From NCBI GenBank assembly GCA_030696085.1, contig JAUYNL010000060.1, positions 1 through 64,000 of the forward strand: DNA of 64,000 bases, given 5' to 3'. The stretch is from Luteolibacter sp. (GTDB taxonomy: Bacteria; Verrucomicrobiota; Verrucomicrobiia; Verrucomicrobiales; Akkermansiaceae). The notes under the pieces are model-generated. The model did no database searches. It saw only the letters and a program-made list of their open reading frames with translations, and was not told the DNA's origin. Shown here in pieces: positions 38,901-46,228 of this stretch. How positions within the stretch are numbered: position 1 is the first letter of the stretch; every line of letters begins with the position of its first letter. A program made the position numbers and the translations under genes.

Positions 38901-41137
38901 GCAAGGGCGGCTTCGACGTCACCGCCAACAGCGATATCCTGTTAGGCCCGGTGGCCAATCCCTTCCTCCTCCCCGGCGGACTGCTCAACAGTTTCTGGCA
39001 CAAATCCTACTTCTCCACCTACGCCGCGGATTCTTATGTCAACGTCACCTCGCTCGGCGGCGATGTCACCCTCCGCAACGGCGCGACCCTCCCCGGGCAG
39101 ACTTCCGGATCCGCCATTTCCATCCTGAAAACCTGGTTCACCAACAAACTTCTCTTCACCTCCCAGTCCGCCTCGAACCGCAAACCCTGGCTGCGTCTCA
39201 CTGAAACCTCCACCGATCCTTTTGACTCCCTTTTCGCCCTTTCTCCCGGCAGTCTGAAAGCCACCTCTTTCAGCGGAAATGTGAACCTCGCGGGTGACAT
39301 CACCCTCTCACCCTCGCCCGTCGGAAACCTCGGCATTTTCGCCGCGAATTCCGTAAACGCCCTGCAACCCAACGGCGCCGTCACCCTCAACGGCGCCACC
39401 GCCACCGCCTGGGGAACCGCCACCGTCAATCTATCCGACGCCGATCCCTCCGCCATCCCCGGCGTCGCCAGCCCCTTCGGCTTCCAAACCATCGCCGGCA
39501 TCGGCAACAGCGCCGGCGCCACCGGCGACCTCCTGTTTCTCGATTTCATCAACCGCCTCTTCCGCGAATCCGGCGGCACCCTCGGCGCGAACACCGTCCT
39601 CCAAGTCAAACAAGCCCTCCACGCTGCGGGCATCCTCCACCGCGACGATCTCGTCCCAGCCCGCATCTATGCCAATCTGGGCGATATTTCCGGCCTCACA
39701 TTCTTCTCGCCAAAAGCCGCCCTGATCTCCGCCGGTCGCGACCTCGCCGACATCGCACTCTACATCCAAAACACCCGCGCCAGCGATGCCAGCATCGTCT
39801 CCAGCGGTCGCGACCTCAGCCCGTACAACTCCGGCAGCCTCCTGCGCATCGCCGCCAACCTGCCCGGAAACACCGTCAACTTCGACAGCGCCCCTCAAGC
39901 AGGGGACCTCCAAATCTCCGGCCCCGGCTCGCTGCAAGTCCTCGCCGGCAGAAACCTCGACCTCGGCACCGGCACCGGTAACGCAGACGGCACCGGCACC
40001 GGCATCACCAGCATCGGCAACACCCGCAACCCCTTCCTCCCTTCCGGCGGCGCGGACCTTGTCGTCGCCGCGGGCATCGGCTCCGCCTCCAGCCTCTCTG
40101 GCAGCCAGCTTGCTTTCAACGACTTCATCATCAACTACGTCCTTACCCCGCAAGGCGCGGCCTATCTCGAGGAAATCGAACCCGGGGTCGTCTTCGCCGA
40201 CCAGCCCGCCCAGGAACAAGCCCGCCTCGCGCTCGAGGTCTTCTCCCGCATCCTGCGCGATGCCGGCCGCAATTTCCCCGAAACCGGAAACTACGACACC
40301 GCCCAGGCCGCCATCGACCAGCTCTTCGGCACCGCGGACATCTGGAACGGAAACCTCCTCACCCGCTCCCGCGACATCCGCACCTCCAGCGGCGGAGACA
40401 TCTCCATCATCACCCCCGGCGGCGGACTCGCCCTCGCCAACACCACCCTCGGCAATCCGCTTTCGCCACCCGGCATCATCACCGAATCCGGCGGAAACAT
40501 CTCCATCTTCGCCAACAACAACATCGACATCGGCATCGGCCGCATCTTCACCCTGCGCGGCGGCAATGAAATCCTCTGGTCCTCCGAAGGCGACATCGCC
40601 GCCGGATCGTCCTCCAAGACCGTCCAATCCGCGCCGCCCACCCGCGTCCTCATCGATCCCCAAAGCGCCGCCGTCCAGACCGATCTATCAGGCCTCGCCA
40701 CCGGCGGCGGCATCGGCGTGCTTGCCACCGTGAAAGGCGTGCCGCCCGGCAATGTCGATCTCATCGCCCCCCAAGGCACCGTCGATGCCGGAGATGCCGG
40801 CATCCGCGTTTCCGGAAACCTCAACATCGCCGCTGCCCAAGTCCTCAACGCCGGCAACATTGCCGCTGGCGGCACCTCCGCGGGAACGCCCTCCGCCCCT
40901 TCCGCCCCCGCCGTTTCCACCGTCACCGCCGCGAACAGCACCACCGTTGGCAATGACGCCAAGCCTGCTGCCGCTGAACGTGATCCCACTTCTCAAGCCA
41001 CCGCTGCCGATCAGGGAAGCTCCTCCATTTTCACTGTGGAAGTCATCGGCTACGGCGGTGCGGCAGAGTCGGGTGACGACGAAGAGGAGGAGGAAGATGA
41101 GCCCGCCGCAGACGACAATGCGGAAACGATCCCCTAA
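29993..41137 (+). CDS. Giant filamentous-haemagglutinin-type exoprotein (TpsA), 3714 residues
   Basis: The exported partner of the TPS system. An extended signal peptide (SALLACLVALQPTILRAD, cleavage near 36) is followed by an Ala/Asn linker and the TPS/haemagglutination-activity domain (~120-300). This domain contains TDVTIKQTAQQALLNWQTFN, QILGSIKAPGQVYVINRNGI and FGANSQVNTHTLVASS. More than 2500 residues of Gly/Ser/Leu/Asp-rich beta-helix repeats follow (LDLSGSS, GGTISLRASSGDL). The late region (~2750-3200; FAGGDVRIHAGENIERL, GGGDVTLIAGNNISNVDAVV) resembles DUF3739 of FHA-family proteins. The C-terminus reads IFTVEVIGYGG, then an acidic Glu/Asp run. It is probably a surface or secreted adhesin or fibre. 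Binding partner and processing are unknown. Confidence 0.92.
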   Translation: MHLFQSIEKARSTATGRSLSALLACLVALQPTILRADILRGGSGGTAAAPAAGPASGGATPAQIEQSRANANDLLARTTNALNAVRAMQAAARAGAANSGSNNLGLHPVTGQPLPNVPNGLGAGGLQVDPRVTTDPTWWQGANLPTQTSAGGKTDVTIKQTAQQALLNWQTFNIGRDTTLTFDQSAAGSSASQWIAFNKVNDPTGNPTQILGSIKAPGQVYVINRNGIIFGANSQVNTHTLVASSLPINETLVANGLLNNPNREFLFDGLGQGRIGDVTVRTGARISSPVSADGNGGRVMLVGANVTNDGTISTPAGQTILAAGLQVGVAAHLSSDPSLRGLDTYVGAVVDPASVLAPYAGTATNGGLIEAARANVTLAGKSVAQLGYIESSTSVSLNGRIDLLANYDAVANVGFLDDNTKGFPFLNRSTGSVTLGPGSVTRILPETASQDKVVGSILALRSQINLQGRTIHLSDNSSVLAPNAQVSLRAGKWVPLPSAPFSTFIADGGQVYLDQGSVINLAGTADASASVLQNFISLVLRGSELAVAPLQREGELRGDTITVDITKTGTYNGRDWIGTPLADVSGFVALIERDVSQLTTAGGSLDISAGGSVVIRDGATLDVSGGWTNFTGARVGTTQLFSDGLLVDIANATPDRLYDGIFTGVSPIVHERWGVVENFIQALAPSGNRYQQGYTQGADAGSIAISSPTVALDGNLLGTRIAGPNQERSTPTTSRLPALGSLTLKFQSQVLSDGSLLPFYPQNPDVIFRSGVTQEDPGAFLVDENGEPSALPQSRNDTAWLSPELFSSRGFGNLTIENVEGNILLPQDVTLTRDNGGSLTLRAANIDIQGGITSPGGKLDFTAYNISPYIASLLNENSNLPTPVPGLGNFTLGSSAAINLAGLFTDDRLALDGGPTSPLVLNGGSITVNAYTADLRTGGSIDVSSGYVISTGKSGIFGNGGGITVNAGQDPGIASVLGGTLSLGSTLSGFSGKNGGTLSLRAPHIQLGASSTDPGTLVLQPDFFNQGGFRTFNLTGLGGGGAPAVRVTSGTEILPIVKTFRADPAASGGLSVEVVEEIPGIRPAARLNLAAPGVRDLSGSSLLTRGDVFVEENATLRTDPGGALSLTGNTVSVLGSIIAPGGTINIAGGGSTALVFGDITQARATTYLAETARISAAGATVLLPDAFGRRVGSVLGGGTITLGGNIAASNGAVLDVSGTSGVLDLAPTVAFPVRDAPVPANSGLTGPINRLETVPVTIDSNGGNIILKGGQMLFSDATLLANAGGSTALGGSLAVSSGRFSPPGVIPSVSEINLTIRQSGALIPSGSAAIGAALGNGGNFAIETFSNGGFDSLTLGGVVAFAGATDVTARSSLSVADSGFLYADSTVNLAASRVALGQAFQAPSLPEETARPFGTDNFAPGFGTGILHVTADVIDIGSLSLQNIGRATLAAENGDIRGNGTFQIAGDLILRAGQIHPLTATSLSFFAYDHTQPGSITIQSSGTRQLPLSAGGTLGLYASNITQQGTLRAPFGTINLGWDGTGTAPVDLIAGTSRPAPVTSQLTLATGSVTSVSGVDPLTGKGLVIPYGISTDGENWIDPRGVDITTGGVPEKNIVLSGRSVTTEDGSTIDVRGGGDLYAYRWVPGIGGPSDILASGTSFAIIPGYQADYAPVSQFNGSPSSANLIGDNGPGYVSSSLQVGDRIFVAGSNTLAEGYYTLLPARYALLPGAVLVSPSAAAVIGTVEMPDKSSVVSGYRFNNLNDERTLPTVASRFELASSEVVRQRAEYQDFLANTFLKNAALAANTGVPRLPVDSGQIVFQATQAMSLLGNVASASVSGGRGSLIDISTPLDTFIASAGSAVPSGAILLDADSLNAFAAESLLIGGRRSTGPGGTTVTVRSGRITVDNADSPLAASDLILASNNEITIAAGAKLASTGSFTGADPLFLNGNGTLLRLSSDPAATVIRTGVTTTATAAALIVGVGASLTGNGLVLDSSGTLFVDPATNLSADAYSLSSNRISLTLDNPGTLPADAGLTLTSGLLDDLAGASSLSLLSYSSIDIYGTGTFGRSGLNELSLSAGEIRGFHTAGGTARISAGNLLLGNTANAAASGATVLAPGTLEFQAGTIRLGANQLAVNGYAETVLSAGRGVTGEGTGGLSVQGSLTVNTPLLTGAAGAKRSLSAGGALNLVASSPSGTLISADLGSSLGVTGASVNVGSNIVLPGGTISLRASSGDLIVNGLLDASGSSRIFQDVTQFTSAGEIKLAADHGDVILNSGSLINLAAQPGGGDAGTLGVSVPLGSFLANGGILAHAGTGGRSGSFELDVASLPALAALNTSLAAASLNRSQTIRVRNGDVVIDGLARATDFTLSADRGSITVTGTIDASGVTGGSIHLAANGDLVTASGSRLSVAAQTFSNAGKGGSITLEAGTQQSGIVGTGVLDLRSGSTLDLSVASKIAGDVLTPGSSAYRGEFSGKLHLRAPQVGGNLQVASLDATILDASSILVEGYKLYDLTSSGGVITGTVQTQIRNDGTAFLGANGTANANYTAISSRLLANNPGLASILVLAPGAEIINRSGNLTLGSTSTTTTSDWDLSGFRFGPNGAPGVLTLRAAGDLVFHNALSDGFAPTLASSNPNWLWLARLSNFNNALPANTQSWAYRLTAGADLSAASSAVTVSGGSGSLKLGKTATNQATGIGSSATTESAIANRFQVIRTGSGDIDINAARSVQILNQFSTIYTAGTRVPDASLGNTFRLPSLSLSGLPLGLGNAQQSYAAQYSFAGGDVRIHAGENIERLTLSGGILVADSQFQMPVNWLYRRGYVDPSTGTFGDNRWGESASTTWWIDFSNFFQGIGALGGGDVTLIAGNNISNVDAVVPTNARMPGYTDSTRTANARPDAAALLELGGGNLRVQAGNNIDAGVYYVERGHGDLTAGGSIHTNATRSVLAQSNIDAGQGTSFTQLPTTLFLGKGGFDVTANSDILLGPVANPFLLPGGLLNSFWHKSYFSTYAADSYVNVTSLGGDVTLRNGATLPGQTSGSAISILKTWFTNKLLFTSQSASNRKPWLRLTETSTDPFDSLFALSPGSLKATSFSGNVNLAGDITLSPSPVGNLGIFAANSVNALQPNGAVTLNGATATAWGTATVNLSDADPSAIPGVASPFGFQTIAGIGNSAGATGDLLFLDFINRLFRESGGTLGANTVLQVKQALHAAGILHRDDLVPARIYANLGDISGLTFFSPKAALISAGRDLADIALYIQNTRASDASIVSSGRDLSPYNSGSLLRIAANLPGNTVNFDSAPQAGDLQISGPGSLQVLAGRNLDLGTGTGNADGTGTGITSIGNTRNPFLPSGGADLVVAAGIGSASSLSGSQLAFNDFIINYVLTPQGAAYLEEIEPGVVFADQPAQEQARLALEVFSRILRDAGRNFPETGNYDTAQAAIDQLFGTADIWNGNLLTRSRDIRTSSGGDISIITPGGGLALANTTLGNPLSPPGIITESGGNISIFANNNIDIGIGRIFTLRGGNEILWSSEGDIAAGSSSKTVQSAPPTRVLIDPQSAAVQTDLSGLATGGGIGVLATVKGVPPGNVDLIAPQGTVDAGDAGIRVSGNLNIAAAQVLNAGNIAAGGTSAGTPSAPSAPAVSTVTAANSTTVGNDAKPAAAERDPTSQATAADQGSSSIFTVEVIGYGGAAESGDDEEEEEDEPAADDNAETIP

Positions 41138-41564
41138 GCCCGCTGCCAGCGCGAATTGCCAAATTCGGATGCCTCTGCGCGGCCAAAACCCAAGTGATGG
41201 GCGGTTTTCGAGTCACAAATTCGCGGTTTCAGTCTGATTCATTATAAAATAACCATTATTACTAATGTTTATCTTGACGTGATCCGATTCCCCGTCAAAC
41301 ATCCCGGCGGCAAGACCCGCCGCGGCCATTGCCCTCACCCATCTGGACATCCCATGTATTCCTTAATGATCGCTTCAGATCCTCGTCGGCCACGCGCTTC
41401 AGCGGTGCCGTGTTGTCGATGCTGGTGATCCGCCTGTCTGGCTGGATTCCCCAATCGGTGGGGAATGTGGCCGAGGTCTCCGTTACACAAGGTTCACGGG
41501 CACAATCGCGCCCGAAACCAAGCTTTTGAATGCAATTCTACCAACTTTCCAACCTTATCGAACC
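41138..41564. other. Intergenic region, 427 bp, no gene supported
   Basis: A notably AT-rich tract (41236-41275, with ATTATAAAATAACC and TTATCTTGACG) contrasts with its surroundings and may carry the promoter of the next gene. No intrinsic terminator with a convincing stem was seen after the giant exoprotein gene. Confidence 0.35.
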
Positions 41565-42062
41565 ATGAAAATTCCATCATTCCAATTCCTGCAACAAATC
41601 ACGCCTACGCCCATCCCCGTTTCCTCGCCCTCGCTCGATTCCATGAGCCATATCTGGGAGCATATCGCGGAGCGCTTCCTGGGAACCGCCTTGATCGACC
41701 GCATTCAGACGGGGCGCATCCGCTCGCTCCGCCTGCTCGCCGTTCACGATGCCGTCTCATCGATCATCGACCCGGGCTTCGGCAATATCTATCAACCCAG
41801 TCATCTCGTGCGTTCGACACACGCGGCGCTCGCGGCCACCGCACGGACTTCCCACGACATCCTGGCCGCCTTTTTCAACGATCCGTCGGACCGCGAGGAC
41901 CTCGCCCATACCCTTGAGGAGGTTCTCTCGCTATTCGGCAACGAGCCGGAAAAGAAGAAGGGCCTTGCCATCGGAGCTGAGAGCGCGGAAGCCTACCTCT
42001 CCGCCTTTTCAGGTCTGATTCCCGCCAAGACCACCTTCCTGCTCCGCCATGTGGCCGCGTGA
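41565..42062 (+). CDS. Short protein resembling the N-terminal part of PAP2/vanadium haloperoxidase-like enzymes
   Basis: The ATG at 41565 gives 165 residues. The segment LRLLAVHDAVSSIIDP, HAALAATARTSHDILAAFF, LAHTLEEVLSLFG and KGLAIGAESAEAYLSAF parallels the early helical region of bacterial vanadium-dependent haloperoxidase/PAP2 proteins (MxHxAMxDAV, HAAxAAAAHxVL, GIALGxAxA). It stops well before the catalytic Arg/His motifs expected beyond residue 250. It has no signal peptide. It may be a truncated relic or a small stand-alone helical protein. The resemblance is by eye. Confidence 0.45.
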   Translation: MKIPSFQFLQQITPTPIPVSSPSLDSMSHIWEHIAERFLGTALIDRIQTGRIRSLRLLAVHDAVSSIIDPGFGNIYQPSHLVRSTHAALAATARTSHDILAAFFNDPSDREDLAHTLEEVLSLFGNEPEKKKGLAIGAESAEAYLSAFSGLIPAKTTFLLRHVAA

Positions 42063-42140
42063 GGACACCCATCCCGGTCAGCCGCGTTGATGATTCTCAC
42101 CGCGGTTGACCGAGCCGCGTCCATTGACAAGGCTCCAGAC

Positions 42141-43298
42141 ATGCCAGCCACCGCAAGTCGTCTTTCCGCGTTCACGGAATCGGTAATCCGGGGAACCACA
42201 CGTCTCGCCAACCAGCACGGGGCGATCAATCTTTCCCAGGGTTTTCCGGATTTTGATCCGCCGGAGGAAATTCTGGCAGCTCTCGAAAGGGCTACACGCG
42301 GGCCCTTCCATCAATACGCCGTCACCTGGGGCGCACCGCGTTTCAGAGACGCCTTGGCGGCGAAAATCCGCCGCTTCAGCGGGCTGCCGATCAATCCCGA
42401 AGAGCATCTCGTCGTCACCTGCGGCAGCACCGAGGCGATGATGGTGGCCATGATGACCGCCTGCAATCCGGGCGACAAGGTGATCGTATTCTCGCCCTTC
42501 TACGAAAACTATGCGGCCGATGCAATCCTCTCCGGTGCGGAACCGATCTATGTGCCGCTGCACCCGCCGGGCTTCGGTTTCGATCCGGCGGATCTAACGA
42601 AAGCCTTCGAACAAAAACCGAAAGCCATCGTCGTCTGCAATCCGTCCAATCCCACTGGCAAGGTATTCACCCGTGAGGAACTCCTGGAAATCCTCCGTCA
42701 TGCGCAGCAGCACGATGCTTTCGTCATTACCGACGAGCCTTACGAGCACATCGTTTACGCGCCTCACGCACATGTCCACTTCGCGGCCCTGCCTGGCGCG
42801 TTCGAGCGCACCATCACCTGCAACTCGCTTTCAAAAACCTATTCCATCACCGGATGGCGGCTTGGATATGTGCAGGCCGCGCCCGAAGTCATCGCCCAGG
42901 CAAGGAAGGTTCATGACTTTCTAACGGTTGGAGCCGCCGCTCCGCTTCAGGAAGCCGCGATCGCCGGCCTGGAACTTCCGCAAAGTTACTATGCCGGACT
43001 GCGCGACATTTACACCGCCAAACGCGAGCTGTTTCTGGAAATCCTCCGAAAAACCGGCCTGCCCTTCACCGAACCGCAGGGTGCCTATTATGTGATGGTG
43101 GACATCTCCCCGCTCGGCTTCGCGAATGATACCGAGGCCTCCGAGTGGTTCATCCGGAAAGTGGGCGTGGCCGGAGTCGCCGGGTCCAGCTTCTTCCGCG
43201 AGCCTGTGAACCACCTGATCCGTTTCCACTTCGCCAAGAACGAGGAGACCCTGCGCGCGGCGGGGGAGCGATTGACGCGGCTCGGCGAGTTCCGATAG
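42141..43298 (+). CDS. PLP-dependent aminotransferase, class I/II (methionine/aromatic type)
   Basis: The ATG at 42141 gives 385 residues. Signatures are INLSQGFPDFDPP, HQYAVTWGAPRFRDALA, VTCGSTEAMMVAM, VVCNPSNPTGKVFT, ITDEPYEHIVY and SLSKTYSITGWRLGY with the PLP-binding Lys232. It also has RFHFAKNEETL near the end. This pattern (QGFPDF, QY, ITDEVYEH) belongs to the kynurenine/methionine aminotransferase subgroup (YbdL-like). Beside a sulfur locus, transamination of the keto acid of methionine is an attractive but unproven role. It converges on cysA. Confidence 0.88.
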   Translation: MPATASRLSAFTESVIRGTTRLANQHGAINLSQGFPDFDPPEEILAALERATRGPFHQYAVTWGAPRFRDALAAKIRRFSGLPINPEEHLVVTCGSTEAMMVAMMTACNPGDKVIVFSPFYENYAADAILSGAEPIYVPLHPPGFGFDPADLTKAFEQKPKAIVVCNPSNPTGKVFTREELLEILRHAQQHDAFVITDEPYEHIVYAPHAHVHFAALPGAFERTITCNSLSKTYSITGWRLGYVQAAPEVIAQARKVHDFLTVGAAAPLQEAAIAGLELPQSYYAGLRDIYTAKRELFLEILRKTGLPFTEPQGAYYVMVDISPLGFANDTEASEWFIRKVGVAGVAGSSFFREPVNHLIRFHFAKNEETLRAAGERLTRLGEFR

Positions 43299-43309
43299 AA
43301 TCATCTCAT

Positions 43310-43352
43310 CCGGGAGTGGACGGGGCCCGGGATGTGCCGCCCCTCACTCCGG
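43310..43352. terminator. Imperfect hairpin between convergent genes
   Basis: About 14 paired bases with single-nucleotide bulges connect 43310-43326 (CCGGGAGTGGACGGGGC) and 43336-43352 (GCCGCCCCTCACTCCGG). It sits between the aminotransferase stop and the cysA stop, overlapping the latter. It could stop transcription from both sides. No T-tract is present. Confidence 0.35.
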
Positions 43353-44330
43353 CGGATTGCTGCGGATGGCCACCTCGTCGCCCACGCTCAGTCCGAGATC
43401 CTCGAGTTGCTTGCGGGAGAGTTCGACATCCACGAACTTTCCGTCATCCAGGCGCACGCCGAGCGTGGCCACTGGACCGGCGGAGAACAGGTGTTGGATT
43501 TTCGCCATCCGGTCGGTGGTGGGATCGTATTCGGCGGCGAAAAGCACTTCGATCTCATGCGGGCGTATGTAGCGCTGCACTCCGTTAGGCTCGGTGAGCT
43601 TGTTGACGTTGCCGAGAAATTCGTAAACGAAGGGACTGCGCGGACGATCGTAGATCTCCTGCGGAGTGCCAACCTGCTCGATGCGTGCGTTGCGCATGAC
43701 CACGACCTGGTCGGCGAGTTCCAGCGCCTCCTCCTGATCGTGGGTGACAAAGAGGGTGGTGAGGTTGATTTCATCATGGAAGACGCGCAGCCAGCGGCGC
43801 AGATCCTTGCGGACTTTCGCGTCAAGAGCGCCGAAGGGCTCGTCCAGCAGAAGTACCTTGGGCCGGATGGCCAGCGCGCGGGCGAGGGCCACGCGCTGGC
43901 GCTGGCCGCCGGAGAGTTCGTGCGGACGGCGCTTGTCGAGACCGTCGAGCTTCACCAGTCCTAACAACTCATGGACACGGTCGCGGATTTCGGATTTGGC
44001 CGGTCGTTTGGAGCGGGGAAGAACCGTGAGTCCGAAAGCGATGTTGTCCGCCACGCTCATGTGGCGGAACAGAGCATAGTGTTGGAAGACGAAGCCGACA
44101 CTGCGTTTGCCGGCGGGGATGCCGACGACGTTCTCCCCGTGAAACAGGATTTTTCCAGGGCCGTCATCGGCGAATTCCAGGCCGGCGACGATGCGCAGCA
44201 GCGTGGTTTTCCCCGATCCTGAAGGCCCCAGCAGCGCCGTAAGGGAACCGTTTGGCACTTCAAGCGAGACGTCTTCCAGGGCTTTGTAGCTCCCGAAGGT
44301 CTTGTTGATGGAATGGATGGAGATGGACAT
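43344..44330 (-). CDS. cysA: Sulfate/thiosulfate ABC transporter ATPase
   Basis: The 328-residue ATPase powers sulfate or thiosulfate import with CysU and CysW. It has Walker A (GPSGSGKTT, ~35-43), a Q-loop ([11 protein letters not shown]), the signature [15 protein letters not shown], Walker B ([12 protein letters not shown]), the switch His ([15 protein letters not shown]) and a C-terminal TOBE-like regulatory domain (~235-328, [10 protein letters not shown]). The [14 protein letters not shown] and [20 protein letters not shown] wording is typical of CysA. It is the last gene of the minus-strand sulfate operon, 46 nt after cysW. Confidence 0.95.
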   Translation of the reverse strand: MSISIHSINKTFGSYKALEDVSLEVPNGSLTALLGPSGSGKTTLLRIVAGLEFADDGPGKILFHGENVVGIPAGKRSVGFVFQHYALFRHMSVADNIAFGLTVLPRSKRPAKSEIRDRVHELLGLVKLDGLDKRRPHELSGGQRQRVALARALAIRPKVLLLDEPFGALDAKVRKDLRRWLRVFHDEINLTTLFVTHDQEEALELADQVVVMRNARIEQVGTPQEIYDRPRSPFVYEFLGNVNKLTEPNGVQRYIRPHEIEVLFAAEYDPTTDRMAKIQHLFSAGPVATLGVRLDDGKFVDVELSRKQLEDLGLSVGDEVAIRSNPPE

Positions 44331-44376
44331 GGGAAGATAAAGGATGGTGATCGGTGATCAGCGGAAGAAGGAGATA

Positions 44377-45306
44377 TTAGTGTTTGCCCGCTGCGGAGTG
44401 CCCGGAGAGCTGCTCCACGAGGCTTTTCATGCCCAGTGTGAAGAGCGCGAGAAATGCGAGCAGCGTGGCGCAGGCAAAGGCGGCGCTGAACTGATATTCG
44501 TTGTAGAGCACTTCGATGTGGAGCGGCAGGGTGTTGGTTTTTCCCCGGATGTGGCCGGAAACTACGGAAACGGCGCCAAACTCGCCCATGGCGCGCGCGT
44601 TGCAGAGCAGGACGCCGTAGAGCAGCCCCCATTTGATGTTAGGCAGGGTGATTCTCCAGAAGATGCGCCAGCCGCCGGCGCCGAGAGTTACGGCGGCCTC
44701 CTCCTGATCGCTGCCTTGGGATTCCATGAGCGGGATCAATTCGCGGGCGACAAAGGGAAATGTGATGAAAACCGTGGCGATGATGATGCCGGGTGTGGCG
44801 AAAATGATCTTCGGATTCGCCAGCCATGCGGCAAGCCCCTCGAACAGGCCGCCGAAGCGATCACTGGATGCGGCCCATGCGGCGAGGTTGGCGGCGGGCG
44901 CGAGCAGATTCGTGAGGGTTTCCGGCGGCAGCCAGCCCTTGGCTCCGAAAATCATCACCCACACCAGACCTGCGATCACCGGGGATATGGCGAATGGCAG
45001 ATCGATCAGGGAAATGAGGAAGGCCCTTCCCTTGAACCGGTATTTTGTGACCAGCCAGGCGGCGGAAACACCGAACAGCGTGTTGAGCGGCACGGAGATG
45101 GCCGCAGCAAGCAGCGTGAGCTTGATGGCTGAAAGCGCGGCATCTTCGGTCAGAGACGCCAGAAACACCTCCCAGCCGCGGCGCAGCGCCTCGGCGAAGA
45201 CCGCGAAGAGTGGCAGCAGCAGGAACAGGCCCAGCACGATGATGGCCGCGAGAATCAGGATCAGCCGGACGGGCTTGGACTCGGTGGTGACTTGAAGGTT
45301 GGCCAT
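44377..45306 (-). CDS. cysW: Sulfate ABC transporter permease
   Basis: A 309-residue inner-membrane permease with six predicted helices (LILILAAIIVLGLFLLLPLFAVF, ALSAIKLTLLAAAISVPLNTLFG and others). It carries the EAA loop facing CysA (DQEEAAVTLGAGGWRIFWRITLPNIKWGLLYGVL) and the CysW-specific ARAMGEFGAVSVVSGHIRGKT. It starts 4 nt after the cysU stop, so the two permease halves are translationally linked. Confidence 0.95.
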   Translation of the reverse strand: MANLQVTTESKPVRLILILAAIIVLGLFLLLPLFAVFAEALRRGWEVFLASLTEDAALSAIKLTLLAAAISVPLNTLFGVSAAWLVTKYRFKGRAFLISLIDLPFAISPVIAGLVWVMIFGAKGWLPPETLTNLLAPAANLAAWAASSDRFGGLFEGLAAWLANPKIIFATPGIIIATVFITFPFVARELIPLMESQGSDQEEAAVTLGAGGWRIFWRITLPNIKWGLLYGVLLCNARAMGEFGAVSVVSGHIRGKTNTLPLHIEVLYNEYQFSAAFACATLLAFLALFTLGMKSLVEQLSGHSAAGKH

Positions 45307-45310
45307 GATA

Positions 45311-46195
45311 TCAGCGGTTCTGCCAATCGAGTCGGCGTTGTAGCAGATTGATGATGAAGAGAAGGACGAAGGAAATGATGAGCATGCCGGACGCGATCAC
45401 TGCGGCGGCTCCGTATTTGAACTGCTCAAGCTGTGAAACGATCAGCAGCGGCAGGATCTCGGTTTTCATCGGAAGATTGCCCGAAATGAAAATGACCGAG
45501 CCGTATTCGCCGATCGCACGGGCGAAGGCGAGGGTGAAGCCGGTGATGAGCGCGGGTACCAGAAGCGGCAGGATCACGCGGCGGAACACGGTCCAGCGTC
45601 CGGCCCCGAGGGTGGCGGCGGCTTCCTCAATCTCCTTGCCAAGGTCCTCCATCACCGGTTGCAAGGTGCGAACCACGAAGGGAAAGCCGATGAAGGTCAG
45701 CGCGATGAAAATGCCCAGCGAGCTATAGGCCGCGCCGAAGTTCGCCCAGGTGTTGATCTGTTCTCCGATCCATCCGGCGGGATGCCATGTTTCCTTCACC
45801 CATGTGGCGGCGGCGGCGAAATGACTGCCGATCCAGCCCTCCTTGCCATAGATCGCGGTAAGCGTGATGCCGGCCACCGCGGTGGGCAGGGCGAATGGCA
45901 GGTCCACCATCGCATCCAGCATCCGCTTGCCGGGAAACTCATAGCGCACCAGCACCCATGTCACCAGCAGGCCGGTCACGACACTCACCCCGGCCGCGGC
46001 GGCGCTCAGTCCGAAGGTTAGCCTGGTCGCCGCGATGATTCGCGGCGAAACAAGGATGGCCTTCCATTCCTCCCAGCCCAAACCGGCCGCCTTGATGAAC
46101 AATGCGGCCAGAGGAATCAGGATGATCAGGCTCAGATAGGCGATGGTGAAACCCATCGATAACCCGAAACCGGGTATCACGCGTCGTTTGGACAT
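45311..46195 (-). CDS. cysU: Sulfate ABC transporter permease
   Basis: The 294-residue permease (CysT/CysU) pairs with CysW. It starts LGMS-free with a short N-terminus leading to the first helix ([19 protein letters not shown]). It has a [20 protein letters not shown] segment and the EAA loop [44 protein letters not shown] is diagnostic for this subunit. It follows the first sulfate-binding protein gene by 33 nt. Confidence 0.94.
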   Translation of the reverse strand: MSKRRVIPGFGLSMGFTIAYLSLIILIPLAALFIKAAGLGWEEWKAILVSPRIIAATRLTFGLSAAAAGVSVVTGLLVTWVLVRYEFPGKRMLDAMVDLPFALPTAVAGITLTAIYGKEGWIGSHFAAAATWVKETWHPAGWIGEQINTWANFGAAYSSLGIFIALTFIGFPFVVRTLQPVMEDLGKEIEEAAATLGAGRWTVFRRVILPLLVPALITGFTLAFARAIGEYGSVIFISGNLPMKTEILPLLIVSQLEQFKYGAAAVIASGMLIISFVLLFIINLLQRRLDWQNR

Positions 46196-46228
46196 CAGGA
46201 AGGAAGGGGGTGGTAGAAGGAGGGTGGC

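Noticed and set aside
39431-40663. 410-codon minus-strand open frame within the exoprotein gene
   Set aside because: It is a Gly/Asp/Val-rich shadow of the beta-helix repeats.
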